DNA from: JBCBWG01 sp038523925 | Lineage (GTDB): Bacteria; Pseudomonadota; Alphaproteobacteria; Rhizobiales; Hyphomicrobiaceae | Assembly (NCBI GenBank): GCA_038523925.1 | Contig: JBCBIY010000003.1 | Location: 224,571 to 288,570, forward strand | DNA: 64,000 nt | Reading direction: 5' to 3' | Shown: positions 35,029 to 44,207 of the stretch, piece after piece | Layout: each line of letters begins with the position of its first letter | Position numbering within the stretch: the stretch's first letter is position 1 | Notes under the pieces: model-generated | What the model was told of the DNA's origin: nothing | Seen by the model: only the letters and a program-made list of their open reading frames with translations | Databases searched by the model: none | Program-made: the position numbers and the translations under genes

Positions 35029-38000
35029 GACCGCTAATCCTGACATTGCGCGCGTTTGGGCCCTATGCCGCGACGACCACTGTCGACTTCCGCCACGCGC
35101 TCGACAGCGGCCTGTTCGGCATCTACGGCGCGACGGGCTCGGGCAAGTCATCGATCTTCAGCGCGATCACGTTTGCGCTCTTCGGCGAGGACGCGCGCGC
35201 CGCGCAAATCGCGAAGTCACTGCGATCCGATCACGCCGATGACGGCCTGCTCACCGAAGTCGAACTGGTGTTCGATGTCGGCGACAAGCGCTACCGAATC
35301 GTCAGGCGGCCGGACCAGATGCGGCCTGCGAAGCGTGGTGGCGGCCAGACGGAAGAAAAGCACCAAGCTTGGCTGTTTGACGTAACGGGGCTCGACCTCG
35401 ACCAGGTCGGCGAAGCGCTCCCCGGCAAACCGATCGCAGAACGCAAGGTCAGCGATGTCGCCCGCGCGCTCAGCCGCTTGCTCGGCTATGAAGCCGATCA
35501 GTTTCGCCAGATCGTGCTGCTGCCGCAGGGCCGGTTCGAAACCTTCTTGACGGCCAACAGTGACGAACGCCGCACAATCCTGCGCGAGTTGTTCGACGTC
35601 TCGCTCTACCGGCGGCTGACAGAGACGCTCAAGGCGCAGGCGAAGGATGCCGTCAGCGCGGTCCGGCGCGCGCGCGATCGCTGCGAAGCGCAACTGGCAG
35701 CCGAGAACCTTGAGACACGCGAACAGCTCGCAGCCGGCATCGCGGCCGCTCAAGCCGAGGCCGACGCCCGCACGGAAGCCAGGACCAACGCACAGGCAGC
35801 GCTCAACGCTGCGCAAGCCACCTATCAGGCGGCGGCGCAGACAGATGCGTTGTTTGCAAAGCTTGCCGCGGCCGAGACGGCGCTGCGCGAAGTTGAAGGT
35901 GAACAAGCCGACATCGAACTCCTGCGACAGCGCCAGAAGGCGGCGCACCGCGCGCTAGCGCTGCAGCCACAGCATCAGGCGATGCAGGACGCGCGGCAGA
36001 CGAAGGACGATACGGCGGTTCGTCGGCAAAGCGCCGCCAAATCGCGTGAGGATGCTGAAGCCGCGTTTCAGCAAGCTGCGACGGCACTCGACAGTCTCGA
36101 TCAGCAGCGGTCCGCGATGGACCAAGAGCGCGAGCTGCTCCGCGATTTCAGAGCTTTTGCGCAGACGCTGAGCGAGGCCGAGACGCTGCGGATCGCGGTT
36201 ACCGAGGCCCATCGCAAGCGCAACGCGGCGGACCATACGTTTGCTGATGCGGGCAACGCCCATGAAGCGCACGTTATGCGGAGTGCCGACCTCAACCAGC
36301 ACCGCACGACCGCGCAACACGTAGAGAGCCAAAGGCAGACACTGACGATCGCTGCGCGCGACTTGGCTGCCGCGCTCGCCGCGGCAGACGCGTTTGAAAA
36401 GGCTGACCGGTTCGCGGCGCAAGCACAAAAGTCATGCGACGCTGCAAGCACCGCGCGAGCTGAAGCCGCTGAGGCGCTTGCGGCGAAGCGGGCCACCTTG
36501 CAGGCCCACGAAGCTGCACTTCTTGAAAACCATGCGAGCCATATTGCAGCTCACCTCAATCCCGGCGCGCCATGCCCTGTTTGCGGCGCGAGGGACCATC
36601 CAGCGCTTGCACGCGGCGCGGCAGCAGACACAGCCCTGCCCGAGCGGTTCCGCCAGGCAAAAGCCGAGGCCGATGACGCGCAGCGTGTCGCCGAAGCCGC
36701 GACCCATGCCTTCGTGAAAGCCGAGAGCAATCTCCAACAGGCCGATCGCGCGCGCGCCGGCTTGGACCGACCGGCTGAGCCGTCGTCCGTGGTTGCGCGC
36801 AAGCTTGGCGATGTTGAGCGCCAGATCGCGGCGCTTGGCAAACCCGTCGATCTCGCAGCGCTTGATGAGCAGATCGCGCAAGCGGCGGCGCGCGTTGGCG
36901 AGGCGGCGGATGCGATGACCACCGCGCAAGAGGCACGGGATCGCGCGCGGGTCGCGGCACAGGCTGCCGAAACAGAACTCAGCGCGACGCTGAAACCCAT
37001 CCCTGAGGCCTTGCGCGCGGCTGACGCGCTGGACCGGAAGATCGACGCAACCACGGCGCGCCTTGCAGCTTTCGACGAACAGCTCGCGGCGGCGACCCAG
37101 GCGCGGCAGGCCGTGGAGACACAGTTGACGGCTGCCGTAACGACGCTGGATATCGCGACCGGTGATCAGAAGCGCGCCGACGAAAGGTTCGCCACGGCGC
37201 AGGCCCAGTTCACCACCGCACTCGGTGCCGGCGGTTTCACACCTGACGCGTTCGCGTCGGCGGCGTCCGATAGTCAGGCTCTCGACGGGATACAGGCGCG
37301 CCTCTCCGCATTCGATGAGCGGCTTGCCGATGCCAAAGGTCACTACGCCCGCGCCGAAGCAGCGATTGCTGAGACTGACCGCCCGGATATCGCGGCGCTA
37401 AAGGAACTCGCCCAGGCAGCAGAGACGGCGCACGCAACAACCGTCCAGCAAGCAGCCGACGCGCAGGCTCGGCTGAAGCATCTGGCCGGCGTGCAAGACC
37501 AGGTCGATCGGGCCCTTGCGGAGCTTGAAGCGCGCGAAGCCGAGACAGGCCCGCTGCGCGATCTGGCAGACAGCCTGTCAGGCGATAACGAGCTGCGGAC
37601 CGACCTTGAGACGTTCGCCATCGGTTGGATGTTTGGACACGTGCTGGCCTCGGCGAACCAGCGGCTCGAGCCGATGACGGCGGGCCGCTATCGCCTTGTC
37701 CATGAGCACGACCTCCAAGGCCGCGGGCGTCGCGGCCTCGACATCACAGTCGAAGACGCGTTCACCGGCCGCCGCCGGCCGACCTCTACACTTTCCGGCG
37801 GCGAGACGTTCATTGCCGCGCTCGCTCTGGCGCTTGGCCTGTCGGACGTCGTCGAGAGCACCGGGAGCGGCGTACGGCTTGACGCGATCTTCATCGACGA
37901 AGGGTTCGGCAGCCTCGATTCAGAAGACGGGGCGGGAACGCTTGACCGGGTCCTCCAAACCCTCGTCGACCTTGGCGGGCGCCGGCGCGCGGTCGGCCTG

Positions 38001-38093
38001 ATCTCTCACGTGCCGCTTGTCCAACAGACCGTGCCGAACGGCTTCTGGGTCACCGCGACGCCAAGTGGCAGCACGATCGAAGAGCGGCCGTGA
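35025..38093 (+). CDS. sbcC: DNA repair ATPase SbcC (Rad50-like)
   Basis: SbcC is an SMC-like ATPase that works with SbcD. The 1022-residue product has the Walker A loop YGATGSGKSSIFSAIT (residues 34-49), two long coiled-coil arms, the zinc hook CPVC (Cys517 to Cys520) at the apex, the ABC signature LSGGET (residues 923-928) and the Walker B motif IFIDEGFGSLD (Asp958, Glu959). Arms are rich in Ala, Gln, Glu, Lys and Arg. It is of normal length. The gene is convergent with the DUF2793 gene: 9 bases separate the stops. Confidence 0.96.
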   Translation: MRPLILTLRAFGPYAATTTVDFRHALDSGLFGIYGATGSGKSSIFSAITFALFGEDARAAQIAKSLRSDHADDGLLTEVELVFDVGDKRYRIVRRPDQMRPAKRGGGQTEEKHQAWLFDVTGLDLDQVGEALPGKPIAERKVSDVARALSRLLGYEADQFRQIVLLPQGRFETFLTANSDERRTILRELFDVSLYRRLTETLKAQAKDAVSAVRRARDRCEAQLAAENLETREQLAAGIAAAQAEADARTEARTNAQAALNAAQATYQAAAQTDALFAKLAAAETALREVEGEQADIELLRQRQKAAHRALALQPQHQAMQDARQTKDDTAVRRQSAAKSREDAEAAFQQAATALDSLDQQRSAMDQERELLRDFRAFAQTLSEAETLRIAVTEAHRKRNAADHTFADAGNAHEAHVMRSADLNQHRTTAQHVESQRQTLTIAARDLAAALAAADAFEKADRFAAQAQKSCDAASTARAEAAEALAAKRATLQAHEAALLENHASHIAAHLNPGAPCPVCGARDHPALARGAAADTALPERFRQAKAEADDAQRVAEAATHAFVKAESNLQQADRARAGLDRPAEPSSVVARKLGDVERQIAALGKPVDLAALDEQIAQAAARVGEAADAMTTAQEARDRARVAAQAAETELSATLKPIPEALRAADALDRKIDATTARLAAFDEQLAAATQARQAVETQLTAAVTTLDIATGDQKRADERFATAQAQFTTALGAGGFTPDAFASAASDSQALDGIQARLSAFDERLADAKGHYARAEAAIAETDRPDIAALKELAQAAETAHATTVQQAADAQARLKHLAGVQDQVDRALAELEAREAETGPLRDLADSLSGDNELRTDLETFAIGWMFGHVLASANQRLEPMTAGRYRLVHEHDLQGRGRRGLDITVEDAFTGRRRPTSTLSGGETFIAALALALGLSDVVESTGSGVRLDAIFIDEGFGSLDSEDGAGTLDRVLQTLVDLGGRRRAVGLISHVPLVQQTVPNGFWVTATPSGSTIEERP

Positions 38094-38102
38094 AATCTGC
38101 GC

Positions 38103-39617
38103 CTACGCGCTCAGTTCGGCGTCAACGTCGAGGTAGCCGCTGCCGGCATTGTTAAAGTAGATCATGACACACTCGCCGGCCGCGAAACTCGCACCTGTAA
38201 CAACAAGCGTGCCGCGGACCTGGACCGCGACGCCGTTGCTTGTGATGGGGGCAGCCGATATCGCGCGCGCGGTGTTGGTGTAGGCGGCTAAGTCTGAGAC
38301 GGCGGAGGCGGTGACGCTTGGCGTGTCGGACCGCATGCGAACGGGCAGATAGAACAGCGTCCCCCAGCATCCCGTGCCCGAAAACGCAGACAGGAAGCCG
38401 AGCGCGTCCCATGTGCTGTGTTTCCGGCGGCGGTAAAAGTAGCGCTGGCAGAGCTGAAGTTCCGCGCCTGCATCGCGTGAGGTCCAGGGCGTGGCAGCGC
38501 TGCCCGCTTCGACTTTGACGCGCGCAAAGCTGACGCTGCCGCCGCTCTGGCTCGCAAGCGAGATGACGCGGTTGCCGCCGGTTGCGTCCATCATCAGCGT
38601 AACGGATTGCCGTCCCGTACCGGCCGGTATCGTACCGCTGACGGCGCCGGCCGCCACCGTGATATCGCCGCTCGGATCTTCAAGCGAGATCGTCAGCTCG
38701 GCATTGGCAAAGCTCTCGAGGCCCCACTGTTGAGCCTCGATGACCTGCTCAATTGCGCCGGCCGCGAGCGTCACGACGAACCCTGAAACCGAATACGTCG
38801 CCCCCGCGCTCCGCCACCGGTCATGGCCAAGTGTACCGCTGCTGAGCGCGCCACCTGCAAAGTCGCGCTGATTGATTTGGAAGTCGCCGTTGATGAGGAG
38901 GTTTGGCTGCGCCGCGGGAGCTGCACCAGCGAGCTGCGTGTTGGGGAAGCTGACGGCGCCGGTCGCGTTGTCGACGGCCATAGCGTCGAACCAAGACGCG
39001 CCATCGGCGCTGACCTTGAACTTGAGTGCGTCGCTGCCCGCAAGTCCGATCTCAGCGCGCCCCGAAAAGCCGGACTGGAACAGCAGGCTTGCGGTATCGC
39101 CAGCCGTGTTCTTGTTGATCTTCAGCCGATGGTCGCCGCCCTCGTGGTTGAGCAGCACGGCCGGCGACGACACGGAAAGACGATTGGCGGCATCCGCCGT
39201 GGCATTCACGCCGACGAGCGCCGTCGGATTGACCGAGGCGACACCACCGCCGACACCACCGCCGCCACTACTCCCGCCGCTCGTGACCGGTAGCCAACTG
39301 CTGCCGTTGAAGGCGACAAGCGCCGCTTCGTCAGTCACGTAAGCGAGCCAGCCCTCCGCCGGTGCGTAGAACAGCCAGGCGTTGTCCTGCCAGGCTGCGA
39401 CCTCGCCCGCGTGGCCGGCCCACTCGCCCGTCGGCGAAGACCCGACGATGAAGCGCGCGCCGTCATCCGGCGATATTGGCGGCGCATCGAGATCGCGGTC
39501 GGCAACCGAAAGCTGCACGATTGCATCGAGCGCACGGATCGCCTCGTTGTGGGTGACGTGCTTCTGCGCCTGCGCGGCTGCGATATACGGCAGGTCGAGA
39601 TTGGGGGTGGTGTCCAT
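38103..39617 (-). CDS. DUF2793 domain, phage/GTA tail-like protein
   Basis: The 504-residue product begins NLDLPYIAAAQAQKHVTHNEAIRALDAIVQL and has DDGARFIVGSSPTGEWAGHAGEVAAWQDNAWLFYAPAEGWLAYV, both the DUF2793 signature. A Gly/Ser-rich linker (residues 107-130) then leads to a second part with the common tail-fibre-like sequence NLLINGDFQINQRDFAGG, a beta-rich carbohydrate- or capsid-like region. DUF2793 proteins occur in tail regions of alphaproteobacterial phages and gene transfer agents. No other structural phage gene is next to it: it lies alone between sbcC and the polysaccharide locus. Confidence 0.85.
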   Translation of the reverse strand: MDTTPNLDLPYIAAAQAQKHVTHNEAIRALDAIVQLSVADRDLDAPPISPDDGARFIVGSSPTGEWAGHAGEVAAWQDNAWLFYAPAEGWLAYVTDEAALVAFNGSSWLPVTSGGSSGGGGVGGGVASVNPTALVGVNATADAANRLSVSSPAVLLNHEGGDHRLKINKNTAGDTASLLFQSGFSGRAEIGLAGSDALKFKVSADGASWFDAMAVDNATGAVSFPNTQLAGAAPAAQPNLLINGDFQINQRDFAGGALSSGTLGHDRWRSAGATYSVSGFVVTLAAGAIEQVIEAQQWGLESFANAELTISLEDPSGDITVAAGAVSGTIPAGTGRQSVTLMMDATGGNRVISLASQSGGSVSFARVKVEAGSAATPWTSRDAGAELQLCQRYFYRRRKHSTWDALGFLSAFSGTGCWGTLFYLPVRMRSDTPSVTASAVSDLAAYTNTARAISAAPITSNGVAVQVRGTLVVTGASFAAGECVMIYFNNAGSGYLDVDAELSA

Positions 39618-39744
39618 CGAGCGTCAGCCTTTCACGCGGCATTCGGTGCGCGAAAGTGTGCCCGGCCCGGCGCGGGCGGTGACAAGCCGCTTGTTCGGTA
39701 AACAACGCTTGCGCTAGCAGCGCGCGCTTGATCAGGGCGGATAA

Positions 39745-39766
39745 GGCCGCCTTGCGCCAGGCGGCC
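39745..39766 (-). terminator. Possible terminator hairpin after the UDP-glucuronate epimerase gene
   Basis: Six bases past the epimerase stop, GGCCGCC (minus strand, 39766-39760) pairs perfectly with GGCGGCC (39751-39745) with an eight-base loop. Only a short TTAT follows, so this is a weak or partial intrinsic terminator. Confidence 0.42.
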
Positions 39767-39771
39767 ACGAA

Positions 39772-40794
39772 CTACACGCCGTAGTGAGACCGGTACCAAT
39801 CGACGAACGCGCGGACGCCGTCGCGCACCGGCGTCGCCGGCTTGTAGCCGACGCTCTCGACGAGCGATGAGGCATCCGCGTAGGTGTCTGGCACGTCGCC
39901 CGGCTGCAGTGGCAGCAGCTCCTTGACCGCAGACTTGCCAACCGCCGCCTCGATCGCGGCGATGTATTCAGAGAGCTTCACTGGCGCGTTGTTGCCAATG
40001 TTGAAGACGCGATAGGGCGCATCGGACGTGTCGCGACGCGGCGCATCGCTATCCCAATCCGGATCGGGCGCCGCAATGTCGTCCGACGCGCGGATCACGC
40101 CCTTGGCAATGTCTTCGACATACGTGAAATCGCGCGTGTGGTTGCCCTGATTGAAAACCTTGATGGGCTCGCCAGCGATAATTGCTTTCGTGAAGAGAAA
40201 GAGCGCCATGTCCGGGCGGCCCCAAGGGCCATAGACCGTGAAGAAGCGCAGCCCCGTCGTCGGCAGGCGGAACAGGTGACTGTAGGCGTGCGCCATCAAT
40301 TCGTTCGCCCGCTTGGTCGCCGCGTAAAGCTGTAACGGGTGATCGACGCCGTCGCGCTCGGAGAACGGCATCTTGGTGTTGGCGCCATAGACACTCGACG
40401 TCGACGCGTAGGTCAGGTGCGCGACAGCGTGATGCCGGCAGGCCTCGAGGATGTTGAGAAAGCCGACGACGTTGGCGTCAATGTAGGCGCGCGGCTGTTC
40501 GAGGCTGTGGCGGACGCCAGCCTGCGCTGCGAGGTGAATGACGCGATCGATCTGGTGTGCTTCGAAGACGGCATGGACCGCGGATTGGTCAACCAGGTCG
40601 GCGCGGACAAAATCGAACACGCCATTACCCGCACGGACGGCTTCTTTCAAAAGCGCGAGGCGTTGCTCTTTGAGCGCTGGATCGTAGTAGTCGTTGACGA
40701 TGTCAAAGCCGACGACGTGATCGCCGCGCGCGATAAGTTTCTTCGCAACATGATACCCGATGAAGCCCGCAGCGCCTGTCACCAGAACCTTCAT
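39772..40794 (-). CDS. NAD-dependent epimerase, UDP-glucuronate 4-epimerase type
   Basis: The 340-residue product is an extended SDR with the Rossmann motif VTGAAGFIGYHVAKKL, STSSVYGANTKMPFSE (Ser131-134) and the catalytic YAATKRANEL (Tyr157, Lys161). These, with the RFFTVYGPWGRPDMALF block, identify the UDP-glucuronate 4-epimerase (LspL/CapI-type) group, which makes UDP-galacturonate. The neighbouring UDP-sugar dehydrogenase and transferase suggest that it feeds an acidic envelope polysaccharide. The gene lies 12 bases after the dehydrogenase stop. Confidence 0.92.
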   Translation of the reverse strand: MKVLVTGAAGFIGYHVAKKLIARGDHVVGFDIVNDYYDPALKEQRLALLKEAVRAGNGVFDFVRADLVDQSAVHAVFEAHQIDRVIHLAAQAGVRHSLEQPRAYIDANVVGFLNILEACRHHAVAHLTYASTSSVYGANTKMPFSERDGVDHPLQLYAATKRANELMAHAYSHLFRLPTTGLRFFTVYGPWGRPDMALFLFTKAIIAGEPIKVFNQGNHTRDFTYVEDIAKGVIRASDDIAAPDPDWDSDAPRRDTSDAPYRVFNIGNNAPVKLSEYIAAIEAAVGKSAVKELLPLQPGDVPDTYADASSLVESVGYKPATPVRDGVRAFVDWYRSHYGV

Positions 40795-40806
40795 CGTCTG
40801 GACCCG

Positions 40807-42084
40807 CTAAAGCCGGCCATCGCTGTCTGACGCATCGAATAGTCCTTTCACGTCAAACATCACAGATGTCGGTCTGCCGAAAGCGCGGATCGCCTCGGCG
40901 CCGAGCTCGGCGAACTCGCGATGGCCCACCGCGAGGATGACACTATCGTAAGCGGCGGCCGTAGGCGGCGAGCGAAGCAAGCTTATCCCGAATTCGCGCT
41001 CGGCGGCAGCCGGGTCGACCCACGGGTCCCAAACGTCCACGGCGGCGTTACATTCGGCGAGCGTGCGAATGACGTCGATGACTTTCGAGTTCCTGAGATC
41101 CGGGCAGTTCTCCTTGAACGACAAGCCCATCACAAGAACGCGGCTATCAACGACGGGAATGCGCTTGTGCATCATGAGCTTCATGACGCGCTCGGCGACG
41201 TGACTGCCCATCGAATCGTTGATGCGACGGCCGGCAAGGATGACCTCCGGATGGTAGCCGGCTTCCTGCGCCCGATGGGTCAGATAATAGGGATCGACGC
41301 CGATACAGTGCCCGCCGACGAGGCCCGGGGTGAACTTCAAGAAATTCCACTTGGTGCCGGCGGCCGCCAGCACCTCGCCGGTATCAAGCTTGAGACGATG
41401 AAAGATGATCGCGAGTTCGTTCATCAGCGCAATGTTGAGATCGCGCTGCGTGTTCTCGATGACCTTGGCGGCTTCGGCGACTTCGATCGATGAGGCAAGG
41501 TGCGTGCCTGCGGTGATGACTTCACCGTAGAGCGCATCGATCGCCTTGGCCGCCTCCGGCGTTGAGCCGCTGGTCAACTTGGTGATGTCGGACAGCCGAT
41601 GCTTGGTGTCGCCGGGATTGACCCGCTCGGGGCTGTAGCCCGCGAAGAAGTCGACATCGAGCTTCAGCCCCGAGGCCGCTTCGAGGATCGGGACGCAGAA
41701 CTCGCGCGTGCAGCCGGGGTAGACGGTCGACTCAAATACGACACCGCACCCGGGGCGCAGAACCGCGCCGACCATCTCGCTTGCCTGCCTCAGCATGGAG
41801 AGGTCAGGCCGGTGCGCACGGTCGACAGGCGTCGGCACCGCAACGATAAAGATCTCACATGAGGCCAGCGTCTCCGGGTCTGACGCAAACGTAAGATGCT
41901 CTGCCGCCCGCAACGCGTCGGTGCCGACTTCGCGAGTGCGGTCCTCGCCACGCTGCAATTCCGCGATGCGAGCCGGGTCGAGATCGAAACCGAGCACCGG
42001 CCGGTGCCGCCCGAACGCGACGGCAAGCGGCAGGCCGACGTAGCCGAGGCCGACGATGCCAATGGTCTTTCCGCGCAGGTCCAT
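40807..42084 (-). CDS. UDP-sugar dehydrogenase (TviB/WbpO-like)
   Basis: The 425-residue product oxidises the C6 hydroxyl of a UDP-sugar to a carboxylate. The N-terminus has the NAD motif IGIVGLGYVGLPLAVAFG, the middle NTQRDLNIALMNELA is typical, and the catalytic Cys260 sits in GGHCIGVDPYYLTHRA. The LNIALMNELAIIF and WNFLKF-type segments favour the UDP-N-acetylhexosamine dehydrogenase (TviB/WbpO) group over UDP-glucose dehydrogenase, though the substrate is not proven. The ATG at 42084 with GGAGTGCGCG upstream is chosen over 42096. It follows the sugar transferase gene by 95 bases and is in the same transcript as the epimerase. Confidence 0.92.
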   Translation of the reverse strand: MDLRGKTIGIVGLGYVGLPLAVAFGRHRPVLGFDLDPARIAELQRGEDRTREVGTDALRAAEHLTFASDPETLASCEIFIVAVPTPVDRAHRPDLSMLRQASEMVGAVLRPGCGVVFESTVYPGCTREFCVPILEAASGLKLDVDFFAGYSPERVNPGDTKHRLSDITKLTSGSTPEAAKAIDALYGEVITAGTHLASSIEVAEAAKVIENTQRDLNIALMNELAIIFHRLKLDTGEVLAAAGTKWNFLKFTPGLVGGHCIGVDPYYLTHRAQEAGYHPEVILAGRRINDSMGSHVAERVMKLMMHKRIPVVDSRVLVMGLSFKENCPDLRNSKVIDVIRTLAECNAAVDVWDPWVDPAAAEREFGISLLRSPPTAAAYDSVILAVGHREFAELGAEAIRAFGRPTSVMFDVKGLFDASDSDGRL

Positions 42085-42179
42085 CGCGCACTCCATCGAG
42101 GGAACGTCCTCAGGCAGGTAGTGAGCAGCGAGACGCGCGTCAAACCGGGCCGGCAGCGCGCGTGTGTTACGGCGTGTGG

Positions 42180-43745
42180 CTAAACGCCAGGGCTCGCGCC
42201 CGGCGCTTCCAATCGCGTGGCAGTCCCGCCGTCGCGCGCGGGACGTGCAAGGATCCCGGCATCCAACAGGTCGGCCCACGCCTGGCTGATCTTGTCGCGG
42301 TCGATCGTCTCGCCAAAGAGGATCATCGGTATCGTCCTGAGCGCGATGGTCAGATCGAGCAGAAGGCTTGCGTTCTTCACGTACCAGACATCGAGCGCGG
42401 CTTTGTCGTCAGCCGAGACGGCGCGACCACCGACGACCTGCGCCCAGCCCGTAAGCCCGGGGCGAACCAGCAGGCGCGCCTGATCGCGCGTGTCCTGGTC
42501 GCGCGGAAGCAGGGGCCGCGGGCCGATGAACGACATGTGGCCCGCGACGATGTTGATCAACTGCGGCAGTTCATCGAGCCGCGTATGGCGAACGAAGTTG
42601 CCAACAGCGGAGACACGTTCGTGGTCCGCGAGCCGTCGCCCGTCACTGTCGAATGCGGGCCGCATGGTCCGGAACTTGTAGAGCTTGAAGCTGCGGCCGT
42701 GCATGCCCGGCCGGACCTGCCAGAAGGCAACCGGAAAGCCGACCGCGACCGCCGTCACGAGCGCCGTCATCACCATCACTGGGAGTAGCAGGATGAGCAG
42801 CGCCGCCGACAGCACCACATCGAGCGCGCGTTTGACGGCCCAATAGCGCTGCTTTGCAAGACCTGTGGAGACGCTGCTCTCGAATGCGAACCGAGGTGCG
42901 TCCGCGGCCTCGGTCATGGAACGAACCGGCAGTCGGGCGGGCTCGCGCCTGACAACGCCGACGAAGTCATCGAAGAACTGCACCTCAACGCCGCGGTTGC
43001 GTGCCGCATCGTTGAGCGCCGCCGCGCCGGATGCCGAAAGCTGATGGCGGGCACACGTGACTACCAGTCGATCGATGCGCGTTCCGTGCGGTTCGAGATC
43101 GCGGAGGACCGCGCCCAGATCCTCCGGCCTGCCAAGGACGGGTATGGCGGCGACGCGGCGGCCGACGTGCCTGTCCTGCGTTCCAAGCAACCCAACGACT
43201 GCGATCTGCCCGCCCGCCAGATCGGCGACGGACTGAAGGTAGACTTCGGTCAGGCGATTGAGCCCCACGACAAGCACCGACGTTTGCTCCGATGGCGGGA
43301 CCACACGATGAGGCGACCCGCGCGCCCCTTTGCTTTTGTAGGTACGCCACGTTCGAAACAGCATCCGCGCGCCGATTTGAATGACGACAGCGAAGACGAA
43401 CTGGAGGATGGGCAGCGAGCGCGCCACGTGAATGAGCCGGTCCCAAACGAACGTCGCGGCGGTCGCAAGGATCACGGCAATCGCCGTCGCGATTGCGATG
43501 TTGCGATAGTCCGGCAGCGCGCTGAACCGCCAGATCGCCTGCGACGCAGGCGTCAGCGGATAGACGCAGAGGCCGACGATTGCGACAGCGCAGAAGTGCG
43601 GCACCAGCTCTGAAAGCCGTTCCGACGTGACCTGGAAATTTTCACGAAGGACGAGCGCGACCAGCGTCGCGAAGAGGAGCAGCAGGGTGTCGGCCGCCGC
43701 CGAACAGAGGCGCTTGAACAAAACCGCTCGAGACGCAACGAACAC
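42180..43745 (-). CDS. Undecaprenyl-phosphate sugar phosphotransferase (initiating transferase)
   Basis: This enzyme transfers a sugar-1-phosphate from a UDP-sugar to undecaprenyl phosphate, starting a polysaccharide repeat unit. The 521-residue product has an N-terminal membrane part with four or five segments (residues 10-120), a CoA-binding-like middle domain starting VLVVGLNRLTEVYLQSV, then the catalytic C-terminal domain: VKRALDVVLSAALLILLLP, RPGMHGRSFKLYKFRTMR, TRLDELPQLINIVAGHMSFIGPRP. This is the WbaP/WcaJ-type layout. The start is GTG at 43745, after GGGGTGAGTT. The sugar cannot be read from the sequence; Glc or Gal are common in this family. Confidence 0.93.
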   Translation of the reverse strand: MFVASRAVLFKRLCSAAADTLLLLFATLVALVLRENFQVTSERLSELVPHFCAVAIVGLCVYPLTPASQAIWRFSALPDYRNIAIATAIAVILATAATFVWDRLIHVARSLPILQFVFAVVIQIGARMLFRTWRTYKSKGARGSPHRVVPPSEQTSVLVVGLNRLTEVYLQSVADLAGGQIAVVGLLGTQDRHVGRRVAAIPVLGRPEDLGAVLRDLEPHGTRIDRLVVTCARHQLSASGAAALNDAARNRGVEVQFFDDFVGVVRREPARLPVRSMTEAADAPRFAFESSVSTGLAKQRYWAVKRALDVVLSAALLILLLPVMVMTALVTAVAVGFPVAFWQVRPGMHGRSFKLYKFRTMRPAFDSDGRRLADHERVSAVGNFVRHTRLDELPQLINIVAGHMSFIGPRPLLPRDQDTRDQARLLVRPGLTGWAQVVGGRAVSADDKAALDVWYVKNASLLLDLTIALRTIPMILFGETIDRDKISQAWADLLDAGILARPARDGGTATRLEAPGASPGV

Positions 43746-43800
43746 AACTCACCCCAAGCGCCGCTAACCTGACAATCGGCGCAAATTCCTGACGGTCCGT

Positions 43801-43829
43801 TGGTAAGAGCGCTTGAACGTCGTTGTCAA
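43801..43829 (-). promoter_or_regulatory. Possible promoter for the initiating transferase
   Basis: On the minus strand TTGACA (43829-43824) is followed after 17 bases by TTACCA (43806-43801), 56 bases before the GTG start. The -35 box is perfect; the -10 box is poor. Confidence 0.33.
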
Positions 43830-44133
43830 TAAAGTTGGTGCAAAGAGCTTCAGACATCGCTGTTTTGCGCCAGCTCGGCGGAGGAGCCGCTCGGCGGCGC
43901 TCGGCGTTGGGCTCTATCAAGCGCAGGCGACGTCAGGCTCACTTATCGGCCGGTTTGGACGCACGGCGAAACTCTGAGCCGAGCGCATGATCTTCGAAGG
44001 CCGACGTGAGCTGCACGCTTCCGCCCCAGCCCCTTCCTCGAATTACAGTCCGCGCACCACCGGATCGCGGCCGTGGCTGTCGTGACGCGGAAGCACCGGT
44101 CGGGGCGGCGGCGACAGAGGCAGTTGTCAGAAC

Positions 44134-44162
44134 TTCAAAAGACATTGTACAAAACATCTTAA
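44134..44162 (+). promoter_or_regulatory. Possible promoter for the polysaccharide export gene
   Basis: TTCAAA (44134-44139), 17-base spacer, TCTTAA (44157-44162), within an A/T-rich island 46 bases before the ATG at 44208. The spacer holds the palindrome TTGTACAA. This is a motif-based guess. Confidence 0.33.
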
Positions 44163-44207
44163 TACGGAGAGTTTCGGGCGAGTGCGGTGCGGGCGGGGTC
44201 TCAAGTG

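Larger units (their letters stand above)
43746..44207. other. Divergent 462-base intergenic region of the polysaccharide locus
   Basis: It separates the minus-strand transferase from the plus-strand export gene. No convincing coding sequence is seen. Its middle part is richer in A and T than the flanks, and candidate promoters facing each side are listed separately. A regulatory region for polysaccharide production is a reasonable reading. Confidence 0.4.
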
